Source: Psychrobium sp. MM17-31
GTDB taxonomy: Bacteria; Pseudomonadota; Gammaproteobacteria; Enterobacterales; Psychrobiaceae
Assembly: GCF_022347785.1 (NCBI RefSeq)
Contig: NZ_JAKRGA010000006.1
Coordinates: forward strand, 1-64,000
DNA length: 64,000 bases
Reading direction: 5' to 3'
Part shown: positions 18,498 to 28,372 of the stretch, in pieces
How positions within the stretch are numbered: position 1 is the first letter of the stretch
Layout of the letters: each line of letters starts with the position of its first letter
Made by a program: the position numbers and the translations under genes
Notes under the pieces: model-generated
Told to the model about the DNA's origin: nothing
What the model saw: the letters and a program-made list of their open reading frames with translations, nothing else
The model's database searches: none

Positions 18498-19343
18498 GAT
18501 GGCATGGGCCACGTCGCGCGGTGCTTCCATCGGTAATAAGTGATGTTGGCCCTGAAATTCAATATAGGTGTCATGGGGTTTTATTTTTTGCCATTTTTGC
18601 CATGACTTAGGCGTTAAGAATTCAGACTTCTCGGCACGCAGTCCTAAAAATGGTTTGTCGAGCTTGCGTAGCATTGGCCACGCATAAGGAGGGTGTTGAT
18701 AGAACCACGCCTCCCAATGCTTACTGTATTTCAATTGCCATTGTTCACCCACGGCTTTGGTGCCGCCAACAATATATTGCCATAACGCTGGATCGGGCAA
18801 TGCGCGATAGGCTCGCTTACTGCGATGAAAATCAAAGGCTTGTTGTAGGCTGTCCCAAGTATCTGGCCTGCCAAGAGTTTTGGTTATCATCTTAGTTTTG
18901 CGGGTAAATTTATTGGGTAGCCAATTTGCGAGTTTTACAAGTGGAGTGGGTAAGAATATTGGATCGATAAATACTATTTTTCCAAATAATTCAGGTGCTT
19001 GCTCAATTGCCATTAATAACACAATAGCGCCCATTGAATGACAGACGCAATGGAAAGGTTGATTTTGCTGGTGGGCGCGCGCGAACTTTACAAGATCGGC
19101 GGCGAGTACCGGCCATTGATTGTTTTGCCATGGGTCGCTGTCATCCCAACACGGACGACTAAGTGGCGCTAATACATCATAACCTTGTAGTTGTTCTAAC
19201 AAGGGCTTATAACAGGCGCTAGGGTAGCCGTTGGCATGAATAAATAGGCAGGGCATGTCGCCTTGTGAAAACTGGATGAAGGGAATGTTGGTGGTTGCAC
19301 AAATTTGCTCTTCTACGGCGTTGTACTTGTCGCTAGTATCCAT
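18480..19343 (-). CDS. Alpha/beta hydrolase
   Basis: A 287-residue cytoplasmic alpha/beta-hydrolase. It shows the oxyanion-side segment LFIHANGYPS (about 30-39), the nucleophile elbow VCHSMGAIV (about 103-111), and a late histidine in FQGQHHLLPMEAP that completes the triad. The substrate is unknown. Its 3' end overlaps that of tgpA by 18 bases on the opposite strand. It is divergent from another alpha/beta hydrolase gene 41 bases away, so the two promoters must be interleaved. Confidence 0.85.
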   Translation of the reverse strand: MDTSDKYNAVEEQICATTNIPFIQFSQGDMPCLFIHANGYPSACYKPLLEQLQGYDVLAPLSRPCWDDSDPWQNNQWPVLAADLVKFARAHQQNQPFHCVCHSMGAIVLLMAIEQAPELFGKIVFIDPIFLPTPLVKLANWLPNKFTRKTKMITKTLGRPDTWDSLQQAFDFHRSKRAYRALPDPALWQYIVGGTKAVGEQWQLKYSKHWEAWFYQHPPYAWPMLRKLDKPFLGLRAEKSEFLTPKSWQKWQKIKPHDTYIEFQGQHHLLPMEAPRDVAHAILDFLE

Positions 19344-19384
19344 GTTCTGGCATCATACCTATTCAAAAATTAGTTGGAAAAACA

Positions 19385-20311
19385 ATGAGTCACTGGTTAG
19401 GGAATTTACAACAAAGTACGCTCCAAGGCACTAACAATATCGAAATTCACTATTGTGCCATGGTGCAAGAAGGCGCGTCACCTGCGATGATTATGGTGAA
19501 CGGGCGTACTGAAAGTTATTTAAAATATCAGTCACTTATTAATGAATTCTATCAACTTGGTTACAGTGTTTATATGCTAGATCACCGTGGACAAGGCTTG
19601 TCGCAGCGGTTGTTGGATAATCATCACAAAGGTCATGTTGAAGAATTTTCTTATTACGTCGAAGATTTAGCAAAGTACATCGATGACGTGGTGTTGCCAA
19701 ACAAGCATACTCATCACATTTTGCTCGGACATTCGATGGGGGCAACAATCGCTACTCGTTACGTGCAGACAAAAGTACATCAAATTGAGCGCCTGATCTT
19801 AGCCAGCCCAATGCACGGTATTTTATTGCCTGCGCCACAATTTGTGGTGGAACAGATCGCCAATGCGGCATTAATGGCGGATAAGTTATTGCAGCGGGAA
19901 TCGAGCTATGTGCTTGGTGGCAAGCCGTATGACAACGCAGCGTTTGAAGAGAACGAATTAACGCAAGACGAAGCACGTTATTCTAATTTTCGTCAGATCT
20001 ATGATGATAATCCGCAACTGCAATTAGGCTCGCCCACTTACCATTGGCTCCAGACGTCACTTATTGCCTGTAAAGCTTGTATTGCTGATGCGCCAAAGAT
20101 CACTATTCCGACCTTATTATTGCAAGCTGGTGCAGAAACCATCGTCGACAATGAGGCGCAAAATGAATTTGTTGCCAATATGAATCCTGAACTGATCGAA
20201 AAAATGGCAGTAGACGGCGCGCGTCATGAATTGTTTTTTGAGTTAGAAGACTATCGCACCCCAGTTATTGCCAAGGTGCGACAATTTCTCTCTTTTAATG
20301 ATGATGCTTAG
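19385..20311 (+). CDS. Alpha/beta hydrolase, lysophospholipase-like
   Basis: A 308-residue hydrolase resembling lysophospholipase L2 (PldB) and monoglyceride lipases. Present are MVNGRTESYLKY, the family's YMLDHRGQGLSQR, the nucleophile elbow LLGHSMGATIA (near 121), a late Asp in AGAETIVDN and the His in GARHELFFE. No signal peptide is seen, so it is cytoplasmic or peripheral to the inner membrane. The exact substrate is inferred only from the family. The end overlaps the convergent MBL gene by 17 bases. Confidence 0.85.
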   Translation: MSHWLGNLQQSTLQGTNNIEIHYCAMVQEGASPAMIMVNGRTESYLKYQSLINEFYQLGYSVYMLDHRGQGLSQRLLDNHHKGHVEEFSYYVEDLAKYIDDVVLPNKHTHHILLGHSMGATIATRYVQTKVHQIERLILASPMHGILLPAPQFVVEQIANAALMADKLLQRESSYVLGGKPYDNAAFEENELTQDEARYSNFRQIYDDNPQLQLGSPTYHWLQTSLIACKACIADAPKITIPTLLLQAGAETIVDNEAQNEFVANMNPELIEKMAVDGARHELFFELEDYRTPVIAKVRQFLSFNDDA

Positions 20312-21179
20312 TCGCAGTGTGTTTGTTACTTAAGCTACGATAAAATAACTTAGTGGTGCGCTCCTCTGGCAGCCAGCTGCTGTATTTGAGCTTCAGTGGT
20401 GCTAGCGGACGCATTGTGACGACTTGCTCCATGGTTTTACCATCGCTCATCGCCTCAACCATTAAACTACGAGCTCGTTTTAGTAGTTTGAGATACTTTT
20501 TTAAGTCTTGTTTATTAGTAACTTGGCCGTGCCCGGGGATAATGATGGTTTGGTTGTCTACCTGTTTCAATATATCGGCGACTGCATCGATTACGCCACT
20601 TAAACTACCGCCACTATCGACATCGACAAAAGGCAATCCACCGAGGTTAAAGTAAATATCGCCAAGATGTACCGCATTCGCCTTAGTGAAAAAGATAACT
20701 GAATCGCCATCGGTATGGGCGTGAGGATAGTGCTTTAGGTTGGCTTTCTCATCGTTAAAGTGCAGTGTCATGTCGTGACCAAAGCTAAGTACAGGTAAGA
20801 ACTTAGAGTTTTTACCGTGCTTGTGTTCAAGCCTTTTATACACGTTGTGATGAGCGATAATATGACTGCCATCATTGGCAAAGTTTTCGTTACCGCCGGT
20901 GTGGTCGCCGTGATGATGAGTGCTTACTACAAACTCGGCGCGATTGGTTTGAATGTTGCCCAAGGCTTTTTTGATCTCGTCTGACAAACGAGCAAATTGA
21001 TCATCAATGATATATAAACCGTCCTTGCCATGGCTTACAGCGATATTACCGCCTTGACCATAAATAACGTGCAGTTGCTTAGCAACAGGAGTGACCGTTA
21101 ATGGGCTTTTGTGTTCATCGGCAATCGCCAATGAGCTTCCCCATAACAAACTTGCACTTAATAATGTTGTTAATTTCAT
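20295..21179 (-). CDS. Secreted MBL-fold metallohydrolase
   Basis: A 294-residue metallo-beta-lactamase-fold enzyme. ATG at 21179 gives a clean signal peptide (MKLTTLLSASLLWGSSLAIA), so the longer upstream reading is unlikely. The metal motif THHHGDHTGGN is complete, with further ligands in HAHTDGDSV and IIPGHGQV. The product is periplasmic. The layout resembles subclass B family members acting as general hydrolases; beta-lactam cleavage cannot be claimed. It is divergent from the secreted protein gene at 21261. Confidence 0.85.
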   Translation of the reverse strand: MKLTTLLSASLLWGSSLAIADEHKSPLTVTPVAKQLHVIYGQGGNIAVSHGKDGLYIIDDQFARLSDEIKKALGNIQTNRAEFVVSTHHHGDHTGGNENFANDGSHIIAHHNVYKRLEHKHGKNSKFLPVLSFGHDMTLHFNDEKANLKHYPHAHTDGDSVIFFTKANAVHLGDIYFNLGGLPFVDVDSGGSLSGVIDAVADILKQVDNQTIIIPGHGQVTNKQDLKKYLKLLKRARSLMVEAMSDGKTMEQVVTMRPLAPLKLKYSSWLPEERTTKLFYRSLSNKHTATKHHH

Positions 21180-21260
21180 TATCGATACGCTTATTGGTTG
21201 GTTCTTTTTAGTCACTTTGACATACTAGCTGCAGAACGTAAATCAAATAAATGTAACCGT

Positions 21261-22376
21261 ATGAATCTCAAGTTGTTAACCGCTAGCCTGTTTTTAATTG
21301 TCAGTCATCCATTGGTGGCTAAAGCAAGCAATTTCACTATTGAAAACAAAGCGCTTTCAGGAGCAATGACGCCGTTAAGTAGTGACGACCTATGTGATGT
21401 CGCCTCTGGCACTATTAATTATCTCGATAAGGGCAAGGCTTATGACGGCCATGCTAATCACGCAGGAATTAGCCAGCAGTTCGGTGGTGATTTAGCGCGC
21501 GTAAAGGCAACACTAGCTTTTATTTGTAAAGTAAATCAGCAAGATAAGAAAGCGGGGCGACAATCTCGTTTACATAATATCAACTTCATCAACCGTCATT
21601 TTGAGATGGTTCGTTGGCTACCAGATCAGCAGCAGGTGGCTAAGTTTTCCCATCAAAAACCTTTGTTGCAGAATATTCCAGACGGTCATTTACTATTAAC
21701 TAAGTATTACATTAAGAAAGCCAAGGGCAGTGCTACTCAGTCTGAGTCGACACCGCATGCGCTGTATCAAATTCCCCATGATGAGGCGTCATTAACGCTA
21801 GAACAGGCGGACGCTAAAAAAGACCACATTACCCGTTATCAATACACCAAGCAGCAAGTCTTGTCTGGTGTATTAGATAAAAAAGAATTAGCAGAGCCTA
21901 TGGTGTGGTTATCTCGAAGTGATTTAGAAGATACCTTGATGCAGGGCACTGTGATGATCGAAGATGCGGCGGGTAATCCAAAGCACTTTTTTAATGTGCA
22001 CCGTAATAATGGTATTGCTTATGATCGCAACCTCAAGAAAGAGCAGCAAGGTCGCTATTGGTATTTCAAGAAAACCCAAAGTGTATTGGGATATGGTAAA
22101 GACGCCAGTTACAAGATTCCTATTAAGCCGTTAGTGACAGTGGCAGGGGATTTAGCGCACTTGGGATTGGGCAAGCTTATTATGCTAAGCCACAATAATC
22201 AGCATCGTTTGGTGGTGCTGGCTGATACGGGGGGAGCGTTTGAAAACAACCAGTATCAGCTGGATTATTTGGGAGGTTATTTCTATAACTGGGGTGATTA
22301 CATTAATACTTATCGCCATTTTCCTGATTATTTTGAAGCGCGTATTTTGCTGTTAAAAGAAGAGGCTAGCCAGTGA
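21261..22376 (+). CDS. Secreted protein with possible 3D (MltA-like) domain
   Basis: A 371-residue exported protein (signal peptide to about residue 22, ending VAKA). No firm family is recognised. The C-terminal third contains KPLVTVAGDLAHLGLGKLIM followed by LVVLADTGGAFENNQYQLDYLGG. This resembles the double-psi barrel '3D' domain of the lytic transglycosylase MltA (the DTGGAI-G-x-x-D element). Peptidoglycan binding or cleavage is therefore a hypothesis. ATG at 21261 was chosen because it starts the signal peptide. Its stop overlaps the GTG start of the next regulator gene by four bases. Confidence 0.6.
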   Translation: MNLKLLTASLFLIVSHPLVAKASNFTIENKALSGAMTPLSSDDLCDVASGTINYLDKGKAYDGHANHAGISQQFGGDLARVKATLAFICKVNQQDKKAGRQSRLHNINFINRHFEMVRWLPDQQQVAKFSHQKPLLQNIPDGHLLLTKYYIKKAKGSATQSESTPHALYQIPHDEASLTLEQADAKKDHITRYQYTKQQVLSGVLDKKELAEPMVWLSRSDLEDTLMQGTVMIEDAAGNPKHFFNVHRNNGIAYDRNLKKEQQGRYWYFKKTQSVLGYGKDASYKIPIKPLVTVAGDLAHLGLGKLIMLSHNNQHRLVVLADTGGAFENNQYQLDYLGGYFYNWGDYINTYRHFPDYFEARILLLKEEASQ

Positions 22377-24367
22377 AAACCGTTCAGTGGATAGCAGGGC
22401 ATCGCGTCGATTGGCAACGTGGCGAAGTCGTTTTCGGTAAAGATATCAAATCGGTTGAGCCAAAGGCGATGGCGGTACTTAAGGTACTAGTCGAAGCCAA
22501 TGGGGATGTGGTTACGCAGCAGAAAATACTCGATGCTGTGTGGGGAGAAGTTGTCGTTGCACCGAATGCTTTGCAGCGGTGTATCGCTCAGTTGCGCAAG
22601 GTTTTTGCCGACGATGCTAAGTCGCAATCGGTCATCAAAACTCATCCTAAACTCGGTTATAGCTTGGTGGCTAAGGTTAATAAGAATCCGGTGGCGAGTG
22701 TTGCCACGAATAGCCGTTTTAAAAGTTACTCATTGATTGTTATCGCGATTTTGGCGCTGGCCTTTGGTTTATTGAAACCGCCGACTCAGCAATCACCTGA
22801 CAGTACGCCGAAAATAAAACAACTGAAGATGCTTACCAGTGCCGATGAGGCGCAATATGGCGGCGTAATTGTTGATGGTAAATTGATTTATATTCAAGGG
22901 GATAACCCTCGCCAATTAAGCATTGTCCGTCAAAATCTTAGTGATGGCAGCTCAGAAGTATTAGCACGAGAGTTATGGATTGAAGGCGGCTTGTCATTTG
23001 ATCATTACAATAATGCGTTATTGTTTAGTCGCTTGCGTTTGAATGGAGCAATCAAGTGCAGTGAAGTTGCCAAGCTCACCCTTGACTCGCTAAGTGTAGA
23101 AACGTTGATCCCTTGTAAGCGCGGCTTTATGACAACGCCAAATGCGCTGAATGCGGCGCAAGTATTGACGATTTATCGTGATTATCAAGGCAAAATCTCA
23201 TTACAACGTCATGATTTATCGCAAGGTACTATGCGTGATATTGCGCTTGAGCTAGGTAAATTGAATAGTTTGGCGATTGAACCACAAAGCGGCAAGCTAG
23301 CCATTATTAGCGCCGATGAAACTCAGCCTTATCTCACGGTTGGACAACTTGAAGATAACGAGTTTAAGGTGTTACAACAATGGCCGCTTAGCAAGGAGCT
23401 TTCATCGTCAAATGTTAGGTGGCACACACCATCAAAAGTGATTATTGCCGCTGAGCAGCGCTTGAAGATCTTTGAAGTTGGAAACGAAGAATCCACTATC
23501 GCTATTCCGAGTAGAGATAAGTTATTTGCTGTTATAAATTATGATGACCGACTCATTGTCGAGTTAGGGCGTGAAGATTGGGATGTTCATTCGGCCCAGC
23601 TCTTAAACTCGCAGAAAAGCGTTCAATCAATAGCGCGCTCGATTTATCGAGATTTTGATGCTCGCTTTCGGCCACAACACCAAGATATGAGTTTACTCTC
23701 AGATCGCAATGGCGGCGTCCAATTATGGCTGCAATCGACGCAACAAACTCAGCAGTTGACTAATAGTCAGTCCGATGTGTCGTCTTATGCATGGAGTCCA
23801 CAGGGTAATTCATTGGTATTTGTTGCTGGTGACGAGCTTTGGAGCAAAGTCGTAGGAAAGCAAGCTCAGCGCGTTAATTTAACGGCAAAACCACTAAGAG
23901 TTTATCAATGGTTTGAGGGTTCTGCGCCGACGGCGTTGTTAAGTGGATTAGTAGATAATGAACAGTGGTTAATGGAAATTAACTTAACCACGGGAAGCAC
24001 TCGAAAAGTCATGAAAACTGATACGCAGTGGGCACAGCGTATCGGCGATCAGCATTATCTGACCAATAGCACCGATGGTTATTTACGGCACATAGATTTA
24101 AAAGGCACTTTATACGTCGCAGAACCAATCGCATTAACCAAAGATATGAAGCTGCAATGGCGTTTTATCATTGGCACTGACAGCGGTATTTATTTTCAAG
24201 ATAAGCAGCAAAATGTGTGGCGCTTATCGTCTGATTTGTTAACCATTAAACGTGTTGGTCACTATGATGAAAACACCCTGTTAATGACGGACGTCGATCC
24301 AAAAACTGGGCGTTTTTTAAGTGATGCCTTTAAGCGCAATATTCGAGATTTTGCGCTCTTAGACTAG
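22373..24367 (+). CDS. CadC-like membrane transcription regulator
   Basis: A 664-residue one-component regulator. An OmpR-type winged helix DNA-binding domain covers about 1-100 (MAVLKVLVEANGDVVTQQKI, then VVVAPNALQRCIAQLRKVF). One membrane helix follows at about 117-134 (SLIVIAILALAFGLL). A periplasmic beta-rich domain of about 520 residues looks like a TolB/WD40-like propeller. It would sense the periplasm and act directly on DNA. The GTG start overlaps the stop of the secreted protein gene, so the two are coupled; that protein may be its signal source or target. No operator was identified. Confidence 0.82.
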   Translation: MKTVQWIAGHRVDWQRGEVVFGKDIKSVEPKAMAVLKVLVEANGDVVTQQKILDAVWGEVVVAPNALQRCIAQLRKVFADDAKSQSVIKTHPKLGYSLVAKVNKNPVASVATNSRFKSYSLIVIAILALAFGLLKPPTQQSPDSTPKIKQLKMLTSADEAQYGGVIVDGKLIYIQGDNPRQLSIVRQNLSDGSSEVLARELWIEGGLSFDHYNNALLFSRLRLNGAIKCSEVAKLTLDSLSVETLIPCKRGFMTTPNALNAAQVLTIYRDYQGKISLQRHDLSQGTMRDIALELGKLNSLAIEPQSGKLAIISADETQPYLTVGQLEDNEFKVLQQWPLSKELSSSNVRWHTPSKVIIAAEQRLKIFEVGNEESTIAIPSRDKLFAVINYDDRLIVELGREDWDVHSAQLLNSQKSVQSIARSIYRDFDARFRPQHQDMSLLSDRNGGVQLWLQSTQQTQQLTNSQSDVSSYAWSPQGNSLVFVAGDELWSKVVGKQAQRVNLTAKPLRVYQWFEGSAPTALLSGLVDNEQWLMEINLTTGSTRKVMKTDTQWAQRIGDQHYLTNSTDGYLRHIDLKGTLYVAEPIALTKDMKLQWRFIIGTDSGIYFQDKQQNVWRLSSDLLTIKRVGHYDENTLLMTDVDPKTGRFLSDAFKRNIRDFALLD

Positions 24368-24387
24368 CTATAGCTACATAATTAGTA

Positions 24388-25524
24388 TTAGCTTTTTTCG
24401 CTGATAATGTGCTGAATATACTCTATCGCCTCTTCATTGTTAGCGGCTTTCGCCAGCGCTAATGCCTCGTCGATGTAGTGCTGATATTGCGCTTGTTGTT
24501 TGTTATCGAAAAACACGTTTGCCAACATAATCCGATAAAACACATTGTCTGGCTTTAGTTTGAGGATGTGTTTTAAGGTTTGGACTTGTTTTTTAGGCTG
24601 GTTGTGTTGAGCGTAATAATCGCTGAGATCGTGCAGAGTGTTAATTGGCGATAGTGAGTAGCCGTATTTTTTAGCAAGTTGCTGATAGTAGCTATCCACT
24701 GCTGCAATTCCGCCTTTGGCCAGCGCTGACAAGTCTTTTGGATTGCGATCACTAAAGACTAATTCTAAGGCCTTGGGAAAGAGCACCATTGGCGCGGTGT
24801 AATAATTAATATCACTTTGCTTGTCTAAGGTTAGTGACAACTTGGTATCTACCTGCTCACTTAGGTGCTTAAATTCGGAAAAAGCCGCGTTATTTTGATG
24901 GAAGCTACCTAAGGACACATAAGCGGAACGATATTTTAACTGGTCGCTGGTCAGTTGTTTTTTAAGTCTCGTCATAACATTGTTCTTATCTAAGACCCAT
25001 GCTGGATTGATGCTGATATAGGCATTAAACAGCTGCGGTGCATCTGCCATGATATTTAGCGGCAAGTTAGCATTAGTGGAATAGCCTTCAAGAATGCTAA
25101 ATGGCAAAATTGAATAGTGTTTCTTTACCAGCGGCAGAATCTCTTGTTCGAGAACATCGATGGTGATCGCTGTATTGTTGCCAGATGCTTGCACGTCTTT
25201 CATGGGCACTTCGTTCGGTGCGGGAATATAGGGCAATTGAATAACGATCATCTTCGGAATTGGACCAAAACTGACGTGGCTCATCCAATCGATTTGTTCC
25301 AACATACTCTTTAATCGTCTGTCACCTGCTGTGGTATACAGCGGAATGTATTGCTGTTTTTCGTCGTAATCTTGCGGCAGGTGAACGCGCAATTCGATAG
25401 CTTGTTTGCTGAATTTGCTCGCTATTTTATGCTGTTTGAGTTGATGTTCAGCGGTTGCATGGCTCGCGAGTAATAAGCTAAGTGCAAATATGCTGGCTAG
25501 TCTGTTAATCATGGATAAAAACAT
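24388..25524 (-). CDS. Esterase-like alpha/beta hydrolase with C-terminal TPR
   Basis: A 378-residue exported protein. ATG at 25524 has AAGGA seven bases upstream and yields a signal peptide ending ATA, so the ATG eleven codons further up is rejected. Residues 30-260 resemble the Esterase_D / IroE-like fold (VHLPQDYDEKQQYIPLYTT). The expected nucleophile elbow reads EGYSTNA, which keeps the Ser but has Asn in place of the last Gly. The C-terminal 80 residues contain helix pairs of TPR type (QTLKHILKLKPDNVFYRIML). Periplasmic hydrolase activity is plausible but unproven. Confidence 0.7.
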   Translation of the reverse strand: MFLSMINRLASIFALSLLLASHATAEHQLKQHKIASKFSKQAIELRVHLPQDYDEKQQYIPLYTTAGDRRLKSMLEQIDWMSHVSFGPIPKMIVIQLPYIPAPNEVPMKDVQASGNNTAITIDVLEQEILPLVKKHYSILPFSILEGYSTNANLPLNIMADAPQLFNAYISINPAWVLDKNNVMTRLKKQLTSDQLKYRSAYVSLGSFHQNNAAFSEFKHLSEQVDTKLSLTLDKQSDINYYTAPMVLFPKALELVFSDRNPKDLSALAKGGIAAVDSYYQQLAKKYGYSLSPINTLHDLSDYYAQHNQPKKQVQTLKHILKLKPDNVFYRIMLANVFFDNKQQAQYQHYIDEALALAKAANNEEAIEYIQHIISEKS

Positions 25525-25724
25525 GAGAGTTCCTTGTGGTTTTTGTTGTCGCGACATTACAACCAGAGAATTGGATAATTGATTGATTTTTCTATGAGTA
25601 AAAGCTGATGTTTTTATGATGAAAAGTCAAAATAGTTGAGCTGAAACAAAGCGATATTCTTCATTTCTAAGCTATGATACATTAGCGCTAATAACCATTG
25701 ACTAAACAACACAGCCTCGAACTT

Positions 25725-27182
25725 ATGCAAACACGCTCCCTGATTCGAATTCTTGGTCTATTAATCACCATTTTCAGTACCACTTTGTTGGTTCCTGCGT
25801 TAATTGCAGCTTATTACGACGATGGTGGTGGTGTTGCTTTTGTCGAATCTTTTGTGGTTTGTGTCATCATCGGCTTGTTTTGTTGGTATCCGAACCGCGA
25901 GCATAAGCGCGAACTCAAGGTACGTGACGGATTCGTTGTCGTTGTGATGTTTTGGCTTGCGCTAGGCAGCGTGGGTGCGGTTCCTTTCTTATTGTCAGAT
26001 AAGCCCGACATGAGCTTAACCGACAGTGTCTTTGAGTCTTTTTCTGCCCTGACCACGACGGGCGCAACTGTTATCACTGGGTTAGATAATTTACCAAAAG
26101 CGATTTTGTTTTATCGTCATCTGCTGCAGTGGCTTGGTGGTATGGGGATAATCGTATTGGCGGTAGCTGTACTGCCAATGCTTGGCGTTGGTGGCATGCA
26201 GCTGTACCGCGCGGAAACACCGGGACCCGTAAAAGATTCCAAGATGACACCGCGGATTGCCGAAACCGCTAAGGCGCTGTGGTATATCTATGTTGCCTTG
26301 ACCACGCTTTGTAGCTTGGCGTATTGGGCGGCGGGCATGACGCCATTTGATGCTATTTGTCATAGCTTCTCCACCATTGCCATCGGTGGTTTCTCAACCC
26401 ATGACGCTAGTATTGGTTATTTCGATTCATCACTTATCAATCTGATTTGTGTAATATTTTTATTAATATCAGCCGTTAACTTTAGCCTTCACTACGCCGC
26501 GATTATTCGTCCCAAACAAATGCTGCGCTCGTATTTTAAAGATCCTGAGATGCGCCTATTTTTCCTATTTCAGTTGGCGCTGGTGGTTATCGTATTTACC
26601 GTGTTGTACCGCGAAAATATCTATAACTCAGTCGACGAAGCATTCGATCATGCTTTATTCCAAGCGGTATCTGTGTCAACCACCGCAGGATTTGGTACCC
26701 AAAGCTTTAGCGGCTGGCCGTTATTCTTACCGCTATTACTAATCTTCGCATCATTTATGGGGGGGTGTGCTGGTTCTACTGGTGGTGGCATGAAGGTTAT
26801 TCGCGTGGTATTACTGTTTTTACAAGGCGCACGTGAATTAAAGCGCTTGGTGCATCCGCGGGCAGTTTATGCAATTCGCTTGGGTAGCAAGGCATTGCCA
26901 GATCGGGTGGTTGATGCAGTGTGGGGCTTCTTTGCCGCTTATGCGCTGGTGTTTGTAATCTGTATGCTAGCGCTGCTATTCACCGGCCTCGATGATATTA
27001 CGGCGTTTAGTGCGACCGCTGCATCATTAAACAACTTAGGCCCAGGCTTGGGTGAGGTCGCGGCGCATTATGGCGATATCAATGATGCTGCGAAATGGAT
27101 TTTGGTGATTGCTATGCTGTTTGGCCGTCTTGAAATCTTTACCTTACTTGTCTTATTTACGCCGGTATTCTGGAAAAACTAA
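25725..27182 (+). CDS. trkH: Trk potassium uptake channel TrkH
   Basis: The potassium-translocating membrane subunit of the Trk system. The 485 residues match E. coli TrkH (483). ATG at 25725 gives the family start (MQTRSLIRILGLL), so the TTG nine codons earlier is rejected. Four pore loops with selectivity glycines are visible: ALTTTGATVITG, STIAIGGFSTH, SVSTTAGFGTQSF and ASLNNLGPG. TrkA, its cytoplasmic NAD-binding partner, is encoded nearby at 28353-29780 on the other strand. hemG overlaps the stop codon by one base. Confidence 0.95.
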   Translation: MQTRSLIRILGLLITIFSTTLLVPALIAAYYDDGGGVAFVESFVVCVIIGLFCWYPNREHKRELKVRDGFVVVVMFWLALGSVGAVPFLLSDKPDMSLTDSVFESFSALTTTGATVITGLDNLPKAILFYRHLLQWLGGMGIIVLAVAVLPMLGVGGMQLYRAETPGPVKDSKMTPRIAETAKALWYIYVALTTLCSLAYWAAGMTPFDAICHSFSTIAIGGFSTHDASIGYFDSSLINLICVIFLLISAVNFSLHYAAIIRPKQMLRSYFKDPEMRLFFLFQLALVVIVFTVLYRENIYNSVDEAFDHALFQAVSVSTTAGFGTQSFSGWPLFLPLLLIFASFMGGCAGSTGGGMKVIRVVLLFLQGARELKRLVHPRAVYAIRLGSKALPDRVVDAVWGFFAAYALVFVICMLALLFTGLDDITAFSATAASLNNLGPGLGEVAAHYGDINDAAKWILVIAMLFGRLEIFTLLVLFTPVFWKN

Positions 27183-27715
27183 TGTCGATTATTGCTCTAA
27201 TTTACTCAACTCACGATGGCCAAACACTAAAGATATGTCAGCGCATGGCGCAGCGTATGGCGCAAGGTGGTCAGGAAACTAAATTGATGTCGTTGGCGGA
27301 GGCAGATGCGATAAATTGCAGTGATTACAGTCAGGTAATTATCGGGGCTTCAATCCGTTACGGCCATCTAAACAAGGCGCTCTATCAGTTTATAAACAAG
27401 CATCAAGCGCAGCTTGAGCAAGTAAAAAACGGTTTTTTCTGCGTTAATTTAACCGCTAGAAAACCGGAGAAAAACACGCCGCAAACCAATGCCTATATGA
27501 AGAAGTTTATGAGTTTGTCGCCGTGGCAGCCGCATAGTCTTGCAGTGTTTGCGGGGGCTTTACTCTATAGTCGTTACGGTTTTTTCGACAAGTTTATGAT
27601 CCGTTTAATCATGAAAATAACGGGTGGCGAAACCGATACCAGCAAGGATATCGAATACACCGATTGGCAAAAAGTGGACGAGTTCGCTGATTCGTTGTTG
27701 GAAAATCACGACTAG
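27182..27715 (+). CDS. hemG: Protoporphyrinogen oxidase, flavodoxin type
   Basis: HemG oxidises protoporphyrinogen IX to protoporphyrin IX, passing electrons to quinones at the inner membrane. The 177-residue flavodoxin-like protein shows IYSTHDGQTLKIC (FMN phosphate loop), VIIGASIRYGHLNK, and the long-chain insert with FFCVNLTARKPEKNTPQTN found in HemG. It starts on TAATG at the end of trkH, so the two are coupled. It supplies the step after HemF (11499). Confidence 0.94.
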   Translation: MSIIALIYSTHDGQTLKICQRMAQRMAQGGQETKLMSLAEADAINCSDYSQVIIGASIRYGHLNKALYQFINKHQAQLEQVKNGFFCVNLTARKPEKNTPQTNAYMKKFMSLSPWQPHSLAVFAGALLYSRYGFFDKFMIRLIMKITGGETDTSKDIEYTDWQKVDEFADSLLENHD

Positions 27716-27718
27716 TTT

Positions 27719-28372
27719 ATGAAGCTGCCACTGCGGATAAAGTCACCGGCACCTAACTATAAGCAGTTTTTTATGGTGGCGGGTGTCGCTTTACTGGTTT
27801 TGGCTATCTTGGGGCAGTTGTGGTGGCCATCATTGTCACTGCAATTTGGTTTGGTGTGTTTGGCGGCTGTTTCACTGTTTTTTATTGGCATTGCTAAACA
27901 TTTTGAGCCGTCTGTTAGCTTAGAGCTAACTCAGCAACACCTGCGCTACTTTCATCGTTATGGCCAGTGGAATCTTGATTGGGAAAATATCAGTCGCATC
28001 CACATTCCTCGTTTCTATTATCAACTGCAACAAAAAGAAATTCACTATATTGGTGTAAAAATCATTGATTTAGAAAAGCTAATCGATAATGTCTCGCCAC
28101 GCTTAGCTAGCCGTATTATTCATGAGCATCGCGATATTCTGGCATTGGCTATTTCACAAGGAGATTTAACAGCTGAGGAGGCGCAAATTGATTTGGCACC
28201 GTTTAAGATGCCATCCGGCTTTCAGGTCGTTGGGCCATTAGCACCATTTTTTCATCAAATGGTTTTATTGGAAAAACACTACGGTGCCCACTTATTTATT
28301 CCATTTAGCGGCTTTAATGAAGCCGTCGATGAAGTGGTTAACCAAATGAATACTATAAGAAAAATGCGCTAG
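27719..28372 (+). CDS. DUF2982 membrane protein
   Basis: A 217-residue protein with two adjacent hydrophobic helices near the N-terminus (about 18-60) and a cytoplasmic domain with [22 protein letters not shown]. It matches what I know of DUF2982, a family of unknown function seen in Shewanella, Vibrio and relatives. It starts 3 bases after hemG, so it is in the trkH-hemG operon. Its end overlaps the end of trkA by 20 bases on the opposite strand. Confidence 0.75.
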   Translation: MKLPLRIKSPAPNYKQFFMVAGVALLVLAILGQLWWPSLSLQFGLVCLAAVSLFFIGIAKHFEPSVSLELTQQHLRYFHRYGQWNLDWENISRIHIPRFYYQLQQKEIHYIGVKIIDLEKLIDNVSPRLASRIIHEHRDILALAISQGDLTAEEAQIDLAPFKMPSGFQVVGPLAPFFHQMVLLEKHYGAHLFIPFSGFNEAVDEVVNQMNTIRKMR

